DNA of 36,704 bases from Candidatus Poseidoniaceae archaeon (GTDB lineage: Archaea > Thermoplasmatota > Poseidoniia > Poseidoniales > Poseidoniaceae): the NCBI GenBank assembly GCA_028353405.1, contig JAOMOG010000015.1, positions 1 to 36,704 on the forward strand. The letters run 5' to 3'. This document shows positions 1 through 9,541 of this stretch, piece after piece. The first letter of the stretch is position 1. Each line of letters begins with the position of its first letter. The notes beneath the pieces were generated by a model, which saw only the letters and a program-made list of their open reading frames with translations, did no database searches and was not told the origin of the DNA. Position numbers and translations under genes: made by a program.

Positions 1-3000
1 TATACATGTCGATACTCGTCGGTGATACGCTCTACTTCGATGCGCAGTACAGAAGCGGCGACATGGAACTGTGGGCTCATCAACCAGGTGAAATCACCTC
101 ACTGAGCAGCGGCTCAGGTAGCGGCTCAAGCGGCGGCATGACCAACCTCACCAATGCAACAAGTTGTGTTGCTTCTCCAAGTCTACCAAACGGCTTGAAC
201 ATCGACAGCAGTACGTGCACCATCAGTGGTACACCAATAGTCACGACAAGCAATGCAACCTACACGGTCACAGCCAACATCAGCAATACAACATTCCAGA
301 CGACCGTATGGCTCTCCACCTCACCGTTCGCAACCATCACCTCAACGGTGGAAGGTGCGCATCTCAATCTTGGTGAAGCTATGGGCCCGATCACGCTCAA
401 CTACACTTCACAAGCGGGTAACGGAACCCTGTACAACGGCAACGGTACTGCTTGGATGGTCAAGGACATCTACAGCGGAGCTGCCGAAGGTAGTCCCTAT
501 TTCCTCACAGCCGTTGGCAACATTCTCTATTTCCGAGCCATAGACGGAACCAACGGATACGAATTGTGGAAGAGCGATGGAACTGCCTCAGGCACGGTGC
601 TGGTCAAGGATATCAACAGCGGAAGTGACAGCGGTTGGCCTAACCACCTCACAGCTGTTGGCAACACCCTTTATTTCGAAGCCACCGATGGAACCAACGG
701 ATACGAATTGTGGAAGAGCGATGGAACAGCCGCAGGCACGGTAATGGTTAAGGACATCAACAGCGGAAGTGGCAGCAGTGATCCCACCCACCTCACAGCC
801 GTTGGCAACACCCTCTATTTCGCAGCCAACGACGGAACCAACGGATGGGAATTGTGGAAGAGCGACGGAACAGCCTCAGGCACGGTGATGGTCAAGGACA
901 TCAACAGCGGAAGTGTTCAAATTGTTCCCTCCTACCTCACAGCCGTTGGCAACACCCTCTATTTCTCAGCCACCGACGGAACCAACGGAACCGAATTGTG
1001 GAAGAGCGATGGAACAGCCGCAGGCACGGTGATGATCAAGGACATCAACAGCGGAAGTAGCAGCAGTTCTCCCAGTTATCTCACAGCCTTTGGCAACACC
1101 CTCTATTTCGCAGCCAGCGACGGAACCAATGGAACCGAATTGTGGAAGAGCGATGGAACAGCCTCAGGCACGGTGATGATGGACATCAACAGCGGAAGTG
1201 GCAACAGTTATCCTAACTATTTCAAAGCCATTGGCAACACCCTCTATTTCAAAGCCACCGACGGAACCCTCCTCAACATGTTGTGGAAGAGCGATGGAAC
1301 AGCCAATGGCACAATGATGGTCGGCTCCAGCGGATCTCTCCCCCTTATTGATTCTAATTCCTACCTCACAGCCGTCGGCAACACCCTCTATTTCCGAGCC
1401 AACGACGGAACCAACGGATGGGAATTGTGGAAGAGCGATGGAACAGCCAACGGCACAATGATGGTCAAGGACATCCGCAGTGGAAGTGACAGCAGTTCTC
1501 CCCAATACCTCACAGCCGTTGGCAACACCGTTTATTTCTCAGCCCACGGCGGATCGGGAGTAGGTACTGAATTGTTCAAGAGCGATGGAACAGCCAATGG
1601 TACGGTGATGGTCCAGGAGATCAGCAGTGGAAGTAGTAGCGATCCTAGTGAACTCATAACCGTTGACAATATCCTCTATTTCCGAGCCACCGACATACCC
1701 AACCAACCTAACGTGGGATCTGGAAAGGAATTGTGGGCTTTAGACCCTGCCAACATCACCCTCAACACCCCACCACCCGTTTCATGGGAAACCGACCCTG
1801 CATTACCTGCAGGAATGAGTATCTCGAACGGCGTCATCAGTGGAACACCTTCGGTTTATGCCAACAATCAGACCTACACAGTTTATGCTAATCAGAGCAA
1901 TTATTCAACAACGCACCAGTTGTACTTCAGCGTGGATACGGACAACGCACACACGGTCGTTGAGAACCAAGCCATCGATGCCATTGGCTTCCACCCTCCG
2001 TTCAACAACGGTACCACTACGTGGACGGCTTCGGCAAACTTGCCAGCAAATCTCTTGATTGATTCTTCAACGGGTGAAATTACTGGAACGGTCATCAGCA
2101 CGTTTGCAAATGCGACCATTACGGTAACAGCAACTCATAATGGCAGCGCAGTCGAGACATTCACGTTCAATCTGCAGAGTCTTGCTGATTACGACGGCGA
2201 TGGACTTGCCAACGATCTGCCAGCAGATTACGATGCAGCCGACCAACCAACGCCAGGTCTTGTTGCTGACGATGATGACGACGCTGACGGCTTGGCCGAT
2301 TCTGTCGAGACTGACACTGGAACCTACATTGATGCAACAAATACGGGTACTGACCCATTGAATCCAGACACCGACGGTGACGGGATTTGTGACGGCCCAA
2401 ATGCAGTACCTCCAATCTGTGTCGTAGGTCCAGACAGCGATCCGAACGGTGAAAGTTTCCCGCCAACCTTAGTTGCCGTGAACAACACCGTCATCTCAAC
2501 GCTTGCTCCATACTTGGCAGTAAGCGGTGGAACATACGAGATTGCACCTGATTTGCCAGCAACTCTGTCACTTGACCCCGCAACCGGTGAAATCACCGGT
2601 ACAGCTACCGAAACCATCACCAACACCACCTATACCATGTGGTCAAACAACTCCAACGGCGATACTATGTCGTGGAACTTCACGATTGAAATCCTTGAGG
2701 ATACAGACGGTGACGGTTTACCTAACCAATTACCTGGTGATTACGACTCATCAAATCCAGATTCACCCGGCTTGAGTGAAGATCTGGACGATGATGGCGA
2801 TGGTATTTCCGATATCGATGAACAAAACGATGGTACTGATTCGTTGAACCCTGATACAGATGGTGATGGAATGTGTGATGGAGAAATCCCTTCCACCTAC
2901 TTTGACCCGAACTGTGTCGCAGGCCCTGACGCTTTCCCAACCGACCCATCTGGTGATACAGATACCGACGGTGACGGCGACCCCGACACTCTCAATCCAC

Positions 3001-6000
3001 CTTCTAACAGCGACCCTGCTTTGGTCGAGGATTTTGATGATGACGGTGACGGCATAGAAGATGTTAACGAAAGTAACTCTGGCATCAATAATGGCCCGAA
3101 CGATCCTGGAACTGACCCTCTTGACCCAGATACCGATGGTGATGGAATCTGTGATGGTCCAAATGACGTCTATGATAAACAAGGTAACCTAATCTGTATT
3201 GGTGGACCTGACCAGACACCGCTTGGTGAACCTGCTTCAGGTGTAGTCTATGGACTGAATAACTCACAACTTTCCAGTCTTGTGCCACCGTACCAGTTGC
3301 CTGATGCTGCATGGGAAATTTCCCCATATCTTCCGCAAGGCCTTTCCATAGACCCAGTCAGTGGAATTATCAGCGGTATACCGACTGAAATCACTGGAAA
3401 TATTTCTTATACAATATATGGTAATTCATCAACTTCAACAATCACCTTCGATTTCAACTTACAAATTCTTGAAGACACTGACCGCGATGGAGAACCAAAC
3501 GAATTACCGATTGACTATCCTGAAACAGGAGAACTCATCGAAGATTTGGACGACGATGGTGACGGTGCTTCTGATTTGAGTGAAACCGGAACAGGAATCT
3601 ACAACGGAACAGGTGATATGGGAACAGACCCACTTGACCCTGATACCGATGATGACGGAATATGTGATGGACCGAACGATGTCTTACCACAGTGTATTGG
3701 TGGTCCCGATTCAAACCCATTCGGAACCGGTCCTCTTGGACCAACTGTGCTGGTTAACAATACTATGACCACTCCACTCCTTCCTGCTAACGCAGTGCCT
3801 GGAGCAGTATGGGAAATATCTCCACAGTTGCCTGAAGGCCTCACACTTGATTCAAGCACTGGCATAATTACTGGAACACCGACACAAACAATGGGCAATA
3901 AAACCTTCACAATGTGGGCAAATACTACTGTTCCAAGCATGTCAATCCTCTCAACCTTCTGGCTTGAAGTGCTCGAAGATTCTGATGGCGACGGTATGCC
4001 TGACACACTTCCAGAAGATTATCCAGACATCAACCCACCTTACGACCTCATCGAAGATTTGGATGACGATAACGACGGAATGTCTGATATCGATGAAGAT
4101 TTGATTGGTACAGACCCAGTGAACCCTGACACCGATGGTGATGGTTTCTGTGATGGAAACGGAACCGGTGACGGCAATTGCTACGCAGGACCGGATTCTG
4201 CACCACTCGACCCACTTCTGCCGGTCAATACCGATGGAGATGGATTCCCTGACGACGACCCAGATGGTGAAGGCGGATTGATTGCTGACGATGATGACGA
4301 TAATGATGGATTCCTTGACACCCGTGAAATGGAATGCGAAAGCGATCCTCTCGACGCAACCGACATACCTCAAGACTTGGATGGTGATGGAATCTGTGAT
4401 GCAATGGATGATGATATTGATGGTGACGGTTTGTATAACGTTATCGAAAATGATTCTGGTATTTACAATTCATCTATTGATACTGGTACTGACCCGCGTA
4501 ATGCGGATACAGATGGCGATGGTGTTTGTGATGGACCAAGCGTTCCAATGAACGGTGGCTGCACCGTAGGACCGGATGCATTCCCACTTGACCCAGCAGC
4601 TTATACCGATACAGATGGTGACGGATTCCCAGACGAATTGTTTGGAAACTCAACCAGCACTCCACCACTTATTCTTGATTTAGATGATGATAACGATGCT
4701 TGGAGTGACTTGGATGAATTTGCATGCCTCACAGATAGTCTAGATGATACAAGCATACCAGCCGATACCGATGGTGACGGTGTTTGTGATGCATTGGACG
4801 ACATTCTTGACCTACCGTTTAACTTGACTTATCCGAGCCAAAATCTACAACTTACAATCAACCAAGAGATGGATTCATTCCTAGCGAATATCACTGGTGC
4901 AGGAGATGTTGTTACTTGGGAAATCAGTGGAGAATTACCTGAAGGTCTTACCTTTGGCTGGAGCCCAGCACGAGATGCTGCGCTTGACGGAAGTATCCGA
5001 GGAACGCCTACTGAACTAATGGAAATGACCAATTTCACTATCTGGGCAAATAATTCGGCCTACAGCCAGTCCTTTGAAGTCTCTCTTACTGTTATCGAAG
5101 AAGCAATTTCCGAAGATGATGATGATGATAGTGGACTGGGTTGGATGTGGTGTTTCCCAATCCTGATTCTCCTCTTGCTTTTGTTGCTCATCCCACTTAT
5201 CCTTGGACGAGACAAAATTCTTCTAATGCTGGCAGAAGGTCCTGAACCAGAGAATACCACTGCATCCCCCGAATTCTTATCCGGAGCAGGAACAGAAGAA
5301 GATCCATTCATTTTAGAACCAATAATTGACCTTGAACCGGGTGAATCTGCAAGCAGTATGGAAATTATTACTATTGACAAAATGTCTGATATCAAAATAG
5401 AGATGATCGATTTGCATCAAGAATCTAATGGTGATAAATTCAGTATGTATGAGGAGCAATTCGGTACAATAGGCGTCCGCCAACTCGCTATTGGCAAAGA
5501 TGGAGAAGTCACTATCAACATGAAGTTCGATGATGGCGTTGATACCCCGACCTTTGAAGGCGGCGAATACTCTGGTTTGTTGAAACTTGGAAGAGCGAGT
5601 GTTTACTTCTCTTGGTCGGTCACGGTCAAGAAAGATTTGAGCAAGAAGAAGAAATTCGAAAAGGCTGCTAAAAAGGCTGCTAAGGACGCTAAGGCTAAGG
5701 ATGCTGACGCTAAGGCTACCGAAGAGAAATCTGGTGAAGACAAAACGATTGGAAAGGAAAAGACTACTGAAGAAAAGGTAACCGAAGGAAAGGTTGCTGT
5801 TGTTAAAGACAAAATTCATTCAGTACTTGACCGCGATGGTGATGGAGAACTCACTTTAAGTGATGTCAAAACCGGTGCAATCCAAGTAGGTAAAAATGTC
5901 AAAACTGGTGCCGATAAAATCAAGCAAACGGTTGTAGCAGCTAAGGGCAAAACTCATGAATACCTCGACAAAGATGGCGATGGTATATTGACGAATACCG

Positions 6001-6833
6001 ATTTCAAAATTGCAGTAGGACGCAGCGATGAAAAGAAGGCTACCGAAGAGAAAGAGGCTAAGGACAAGGACGCTGACGCTAAGGCTAAGACTGCTAAAGA
6101 CGCTAAGGACGCTAAGGACGCTAAGGCTAAGACTGCTAAAGACGCTAAGGCTAAGACTGCTAAAGACGCTAAGGCTAAGACTGCTAAAGACGCTAAGGCT
6201 AAGACTGCTAAGGACGCTAAGGCTAAGACTGCTAAAGACGCTAAGGCTAAGACTGCTAAAGACGCTAAGGCTAAGACTGCTAAAGACGCTAAGGCTAAGA
6301 CTGCTAAAGACGCTAAGGCTAAGACCGCTAAGGACGCTAAGGCTAAGACTGCTAAAGACGCTAAGGCTAAGACTGCTAAAGACGCTAAGGCTAAGACTGC
6401 TAAAGACGCTAAGGCTAAGACTGCTAAGGACGCTAAGGCTAAGACTGCTAAAGACGCTAAGGCCAAGGCTGCTAAAGACGCTAAGGCTGCTAAGGCTGCT
6501 GAAGAGACTGAAGAGAAGGCCGCGGCTAAACCCGTCACAAAGGAAGCCAAGAAACAGGAACTATTGGAGCGCGTGAAGGCAAAGGCATCTGAGATTGATT
6601 TTGGAATACTCGGTGTTGCATCTGCTTCTGAAAAAGACGACCTACAAACCCTCAAGGGTATCGGTCCTTTCATTGAAGAGAAATTGAACGCACTCGGAAT
6701 CTATACCTTCAAGCAGATTTCCAAAATGAAAGGAGAACTCGAAGATCAAGTAAATAGGGCAATCGAATTCTTCCCAGGAAGAGTCAAGCGCGACCAATGG
6801 GTAATGCAGGCTAAGGAACTTCTAAAGAAGTGA
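1..6833 (+). CDS. Giant cell-surface protein with Lys/Ala-rich and HhH cytoplasmic tail (5' partial)
   Basis: The frame is open to the left edge and the first visible residues already lie in a repeat (LYFDAQ...ELWAH), so the true start is upstream. Residues are counted from the ATG at 6 (2275 visible). Order: an Ig-like putative-adhesion (He_PIG) module near 50-100 with LPxGLxIDSSTxxISGTP; about nine ELWKSDGT repeats of roughly 50 residues (about 145-580); further He_PIG modules starting near 592, 670, 840, 1101, 1266 and 1636, alternating with thrombospondin-3-like DTDGDGxCDGP calcium stretches; an acidic patch; one membrane helix at 1713-1733 followed by GRDK, so the C-terminus should be cytoplasmic. 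Inside the cell: a small domain, two EF-hand-like loops (LDRDGDGELT at 1941, LDKDGDGILT at 1987), about 15 AKAKTAKD repeats (about 2038-2158), and a terminal helix-hairpin-helix (LKGIGPFIEEKL, 2216-2227). Calcium-stabilised adhesion outside is inferred from the modules; the role of the basic, DNA-binding-like tail is unknown. The gene converges on the exporter gene with a 2-base gap. Confidence 0.9.
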   Translation, partial: YMSILVGDTLYFDAQYRSGDMELWAHQPGEITSLSSGSGSGSSGGMTNLTNATSCVASPSLPNGLNIDSSTCTISGTPIVTTSNATYTVTANISNTTFQTTVWLSTSPFATITSTVEGAHLNLGEAMGPITLNYTSQAGNGTLYNGNGTAWMVKDIYSGAAEGSPYFLTAVGNILYFRAIDGTNGYELWKSDGTASGTVLVKDINSGSDSGWPNHLTAVGNTLYFEATDGTNGYELWKSDGTAAGTVMVKDINSGSGSSDPTHLTAVGNTLYFAANDGTNGWELWKSDGTASGTVMVKDINSGSVQIVPSYLTAVGNTLYFSATDGTNGTELWKSDGTAAGTVMIKDINSGSSSSSPSYLTAFGNTLYFAASDGTNGTELWKSDGTASGTVMMDINSGSGNSYPNYFKAIGNTLYFKATDGTLLNMLWKSDGTANGTMMVGSSGSLPLIDSNSYLTAVGNTLYFRANDGTNGWELWKSDGTANGTMMVKDIRSGSDSSSPQYLTAVGNTVYFSAHGGSGVGTELFKSDGTANGTVMVQEISSGSSSDPSELITVDNILYFRATDIPNQPNVGSGKELWALDPANITLNTPPPVSWETDPALPAGMSISNGVISGTPSVYANNQTYTVYANQSNYSTTHQLYFSVDTDNAHTVVENQAIDAIGFHPPFNNGTTTWTASANLPANLLIDSSTGEITGTVISTFANATITVTATHNGSAVETFTFNLQSLADYDGDGLANDLPADYDAADQPTPGLVADDDDDADGLADSVETDTGTYIDATNTGTDPLNPDTDGDGICDGPNAVPPICVVGPDSDPNGESFPPTLVAVNNTVISTLAPYLAVSGGTYEIAPDLPATLSLDPATGEITGTATETITNTTYTMWSNNSNGDTMSWNFTIEILEDTDGDGLPNQLPGDYDSSNPDSPGLSEDLDDDGDGISDIDEQNDGTDSLNPDTDGDGMCDGEIPSTYFDPNCVAGPDAFPTDPSGDTDTDGDGDPDTLNPPSNSDPALVEDFDDDGDGIEDVNESNSGINNGPNDPGTDPLDPDTDGDGICDGPNDVYDKQGNLICIGGPDQTPLGEPASGVVYGLNNSQLSSLVPPYQLPDAAWEISPYLPQGLSIDPVSGIISGIPTEITGNISYTIYGNSSTSTITFDFNLQILEDTDRDGEPNELPIDYPETGELIEDLDDDGDGASDLSETGTGIYNGTGDMGTDPLDPDTDDDGICDGPNDVLPQCIGGPDSNPFGTGPLGPTVLVNNTMTTPLLPANAVPGAVWEISPQLPEGLTLDSSTGIITGTPTQTMGNKTFTMWANTTVPSMSILSTFWLEVLEDSDGDGMPDTLPEDYPDINPPYDLIEDLDDDNDGMSDIDEDLIGTDPVNPDTDGDGFCDGNGTGDGNCYAGPDSAPLDPLLPVNTDGDGFPDDDPDGEGGLIADDDDDNDGFLDTREMECESDPLDATDIPQDLDGDGICDAMDDDIDGDGLYNVIENDSGIYNSSIDTGTDPRNADTDGDGVCDGPSVPMNGGCTVGPDAFPLDPAAYTDTDGDGFPDELFGNSTSTPPLILDLDDDNDAWSDLDEFACLTDSLDDTSIPADTDGDGVCDALDDILDLPFNLTYPSQNLQLTINQEMDSFLANITGAGDVVTWEISGELPEGLTFGWSPARDAALDGSIRGTPTELMEMTNFTIWANNSAYSQSFEVSLTVIEEAISEDDDDDSGLGWMWCFPILILLLLLLLIPLILGRDKILLMLAEGPEPENTTASPEFLSGAGTEEDPFILEPIIDLEPGESASSMEIITIDKMSDIKIEMIDLHQESNGDKFSMYEEQFGTIGVRQLAIGKDGEVTINMKFDDGVDTPTFEGGEYSGLLKLGRASVYFSWSVTVKKDLSKKKKFEKAAKKAAKDAKAKDADAKATEEKSGEDKTIGKEKTTEEKVTEGKVAVVKDKIHSVLDRDGDGELTLSDVKTGAIQVGKNVKTGADKIKQTVVAAKGKTHEYLDKDGDGILTNTDFKIAVGRSDEKKATEEKEAKDKDADAKAKTAKDAKDAKDAKAKTAKDAKAKTAKDAKAKTAKDAKAKTAKDAKAKTAKDAKAKTAKDAKAKTAKDAKAKTAKDAKAKTAKDAKAKTAKDAKAKTAKDAKAKTAKDAKAKTAKDAKAKTAKDAKAKAAKDAKAAKAAEETEEKAAAKPVTKEAKKQELLERVKAKASEIDFGILGVASASEKDDLQTLKGIGPFIEEKLNALGIYTFKQISKMKGELEDQVNRAIEFFPGRVKRDQWVMQAKELLKK
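440..1745 (+). repeat. ELWxxDGT-encoding tandem repeats (about 150 bp period)
   Basis: About nine tandem units encode a module of the form LTAVGNTLYF-x-A-DGTNG-x-ELWKSDGT-x-GTVMVKDINSGS. The units are close to identical at DNA level in the core (ggcaacaccctctatttc and gaattgtggaagagcgatgg recur almost unchanged), while the loops between KDINSGS and YLTAVGN vary. The eighth unit reads ELFKSDGT and the last degenerates to ELWALDPAN, marking the end of the array. Strong DNA identity suggests recent duplication or ongoing homogenisation. Confidence 0.9.
6117..6480 (+). repeat. 24-bp minisatellite encoding AKAKTAKD
   Basis: About 15 head-to-tail copies of a 24-bp unit (gctaaggctaagactgctaa followed by agac) encode Ala-Lys-Ala-Lys-Thr-Ala-Lys-Asp. 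Copies differ mainly by silent aaa/aag changes and one act/acc change; the final copy is AKAKAAKD. The array lies inside the cytoplasmic tail of the giant surface protein and its composition resembles histone-H1-like tails. Confidence 0.95.
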
Positions 6834-6835
6834 AA

Positions 6836-7450
6836 TTAGACCAATGGACCTCTTAGCAGGAAGGCAACCCATAGTAGTGTAAGCAATCCTCCACAGATTT
6901 TGAAAATACGTGGACCCTTTACTGGATCACTGAATAGTTTAGAGGCTTTATCGCCAAAGTATGTCCATACGAACATCGCTAGAACACAGATTGAGATAGT
7001 AATCAATACAATAGTGAGAATACCAGTAATTCCACCTCCAAGGGGAGTGATGAATTGGCTCATAATGAGAATGACAAACGCCCATTCCTTGCCATTGGCA
7101 AATTGCATTGCTATGCCTGTTTTAAATCCGAGTTTACCTTGTGAATTTGACACCCCGATAGAGGTTGGGTCAAATCTAAACATACCAACGGCCATGGCGG
7201 CCAAAAAGAGCATACCTATCCAATGAAGAATTCTAAGAGCAATCGTATTACCATCCAACGAATCGACAACAAAACCTATCGCTAATTCGATGATGATAAG
7301 TCCAGTCGCCATTCCTGCAATCAGTGGGACATTGCTCTTTTTCCCGAACATTCCACTATGTGCAAAGCAGGTCAAAGCATTCGGTCCAGGAGTCAATAAA
7401 GCAATAGCAATTATTGCAAATAACTCGAGTAGGGCCGTTGCCACTTCCAT
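6836..7450 (-). CDS. LysE/RhtB-family amino-acid exporter
   Basis: A 204-residue membrane protein with about six hydrophobic segments. Near the N-terminus it carries the family signature TPGPN (20-24) after a first helix (ELFAIIAIALL), followed by a GxxxGxxxG-like helix (LIAGMATGLIIIELAIG). Length and motif match LysE/RhtB translocators, which export amino acids or related small molecules by proton antiport across the cytoplasmic membrane; the substrate cannot be read from sequence. The start is ATG at 7448-7450. The gene is divergent from the PIN-domain gene (81-base gap) and converges on the giant surface gene with almost no spacing, so no separate terminator region is visible. Confidence 0.9.
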   Translation of the reverse strand: MEVATALLELFAIIAIALLTPGPNALTCFAHSGMFGKKSNVPLIAGMATGLIIIELAIGFVVDSLDGNTIALRILHWIGMLFLAAMAVGMFRFDPTSIGVSNSQGKLGFKTGIAMQFANGKEWAFVILIMSQFITPLGGGITGILTIVLITISICVLAMFVWTYFGDKASKLFSDPVKGPRIFKICGGLLTLLWVAFLLRGPLV

Positions 7451-7531
7451 AGTTTAGCCCCCATCAACGTGTTAATCAATGTAGTCTTTTTTTCACCCAT
7501 AAGAAATGATAAATTACAGCCAACCGAAACC

Positions 7532-9430
7532 ATGGTTATGGCCGAGCTATGGGTTGTCGATTCCAATTGCTTTATTCACATCGGTTCAATGGCTCCAGAT
7601 ACGTTTGTTAAAAGCATCTCAAATGCATTGAACAATCTTCAAACAGGACTTCACGTCACTCCTGGGGTTCACGATGAGGTGAGAACAGTTAGGTTTCAAA
7701 AATGGAAGGGGCAGCCTAATCTATTAGAGAAAATGCAAACTCTACTCATCACAACCACCGTTGATAATTCCCAAATCAGTGGCCTAGCAAATCTGATTGG
7801 AGAAAAGGCAGCACCTCAAGATGTAGACCTTTCATTGATGGTCTTGGCTTCGCAATTGGTGCATGAAGGAAATACTGTAACAGTGGTAACCGACGATTTC
7901 AAAATGACAACCACTGGGGATAAAGCAAATCTTGGATTTGAGACCTGTCCCCCATCAACTTTCTTACAAAGGATGGCAGATTATGCTTCGCAATCACACA
8001 AAAAGAGTTTACTTAGCCTGTCAAGACGCGTTAGAGCGGCAGAAATGCGTTATGCCATTAGTAGGGCTGGACAATATGATATCCAAGAGAAACTAACCTG
8101 GATGATAGACTCTCTGCTAGAAACGCGTGTTACTCCTGAGCCGATTGCGGAATCAACCATAGATGATGAAAGTAAATTGATATCCGCTCTCCAAAGAGTG
8201 ATACGTGGCGAAAATGTCAAAAAATCACATCTAACCAAATTGGGCACACTGCCCAAAGTATGCAATCCAATATCAAAAATCGATGATTATCTCTCAAACA
8301 TTTCCTCAAGTCAAGATTTAGACAATATTTCAGGTGAATATGACAAAGCAACACACCTGCTCAGCGAAGTGATGGAATCTATCGGGCTGGGACTAACTCC
8401 TCTAAACGAAGAGATTGCAGAAATTGCTCATAGGGCTATGGCGGGCGACATGTACAGAATGGAATCTGCATTGGGAATGATGGCAAAACTATCTGGTAAT
8501 TTACCACGAGCAAGAAATCATCTTTCACGTGCATTATATTCTGCAACACTGATAGATGATAACAAAGCAGAGATGAGGGCGATGCATCAACTCGGATTAC
8601 TAGCATTATCAGCAGCGAGCTGGCATAGGGCCGCATCGCTATTCGAAACCGCAGACTCACAGGCACAAAAAATAGATACTAATCGCTTACCACACATGGT
8701 TGCTGCTGCGATTTCAAGACATTTACAGGGTGAACAAGACCTCGCCCAATCACACATTTCATCGGCAAGATTGATAGTTCAAAATAATAAATCTGAAGCG
8801 GTTGATTTACTTTCAGAACTTGGTAATTCCTTGTTAGCAATCGATAGGCCAGGTTTGGCAATAGAGGTATTTGATGAAGCGATGGAATGTGCTATTGAAT
8901 CTGGGCAAGATGATAAAATGGATGCTTTAGCAGAAGCATTGCTATTAGCCAATTCAGCAATCAACAATGAAGATCAGGCACAGTTTGCAGGTTTGCGAGA
9001 ATTGCTAGATACTTTGAATCAATTACATGTTGATTCGGTAGATGAGTTTGAAACTAAGATTTCAGAAATAGGTCAAAGAAGTGAAAAACTATCAAAACCC
9101 ATAGACGATATATGGGCGGAATGGCAACCATCTAGCAAACTAATTTCTGCTAATTCCCAATTAATCGTTTTGCGAGTTCACGAAGATGGTAACGGTCAAG
9201 AATTGATTATCTCTCACCACGCTGAAATCGGCGCAATAGGATTATGGCTACCCGAAGGTGGAATCAAGGCGGCACCGGGTAATTTGATCGATATCAGAGA
9301 TAGTCGCGTCAAAGTCGCCAAACCTCCTCAAACATTGTTAGAACTGCATAATATCAGAGGTTTGGTGGCGGTAGAATCTCCCGAAGCAATATCATTTATC
9401 GCAAAGACAGAAGATTTGCTTGAAGATTAG
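7532..9430 (+). CDS. PIN-domain protein with helical-repeat (TPR-like) middle
   Basis: The frame extends upstream to 7469, but the conserved part begins just after ATG 7532 (or 7538), which I take as the start (632 residues). Residues about 5-145 look like a PIN nuclease domain: VVDSN with D10, VHDEV with E49, APQDVDLSLMVLA with D97/D99, and TVVTDDF with D121/D122, the acidic set expected to bind the catalytic metal in VapC-like and Nob1-like RNases. Residues about 290-510 are helical with TPR-like spacing (LARNHLSRALYSA, HRAASLFETADSQ, GLAIEVFDEAMECA). The last 100 residues are rich in beta-strand-like segments. It is probably a metal-dependent RNase with a protein-binding middle. No antitoxin-like partner is adjacent, so a toxin-antitoxin role is unlikely. 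Confidence 0.75.
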   Translation: MVMAELWVVDSNCFIHIGSMAPDTFVKSISNALNNLQTGLHVTPGVHDEVRTVRFQKWKGQPNLLEKMQTLLITTTVDNSQISGLANLIGEKAAPQDVDLSLMVLASQLVHEGNTVTVVTDDFKMTTTGDKANLGFETCPPSTFLQRMADYASQSHKKSLLSLSRRVRAAEMRYAISRAGQYDIQEKLTWMIDSLLETRVTPEPIAESTIDDESKLISALQRVIRGENVKKSHLTKLGTLPKVCNPISKIDDYLSNISSSQDLDNISGEYDKATHLLSEVMESIGLGLTPLNEEIAEIAHRAMAGDMYRMESALGMMAKLSGNLPRARNHLSRALYSATLIDDNKAEMRAMHQLGLLALSAASWHRAASLFETADSQAQKIDTNRLPHMVAAAISRHLQGEQDLAQSHISSARLIVQNNKSEAVDLLSELGNSLLAIDRPGLAIEVFDEAMECAIESGQDDKMDALAEALLLANSAINNEDQAQFAGLRELLDTLNQLHVDSVDEFETKISEIGQRSEKLSKPIDDIWAEWQPSSKLISANSQLIVLRVHEDGNGQELIISHHAEIGAIGLWLPEGGIKAAPGNLIDIRDSRVKVAKPPQTLLELHNIRGLVAVESPEAISFIAKTEDLLED

Positions 9431-9541
9431 AATAGCGTCAAAAGGTCGCTTTATGATAGGCGTTCACCTCGGCCCACTTTTGTGAGCAAATTACCAACTC
9501 CTAGGCCAAAACCCCAAAGCCATCTTTGAGATGAGCGAATC

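Noticed and set aside
6117-6480. CRISPR-like regular repeat
   Set aside because: Units are contiguous, 24 bp, without spacers, in frame with a protein repeat; there are no cas genes.
6028-6576. Arg/Leu-repeat frame (RLRLLKTL) on the plus strand and an Ala/Leu-repeat frame on the minus strand
   Set aside because: Both are shadows of the 24-bp coding repeat in the giant surface gene; they have no independent start signals.
7532-9430. Toxin-antitoxin system with the PIN protein as toxin
   Set aside because: The protein is far longer than VapC and no small antitoxin gene is adjacent.
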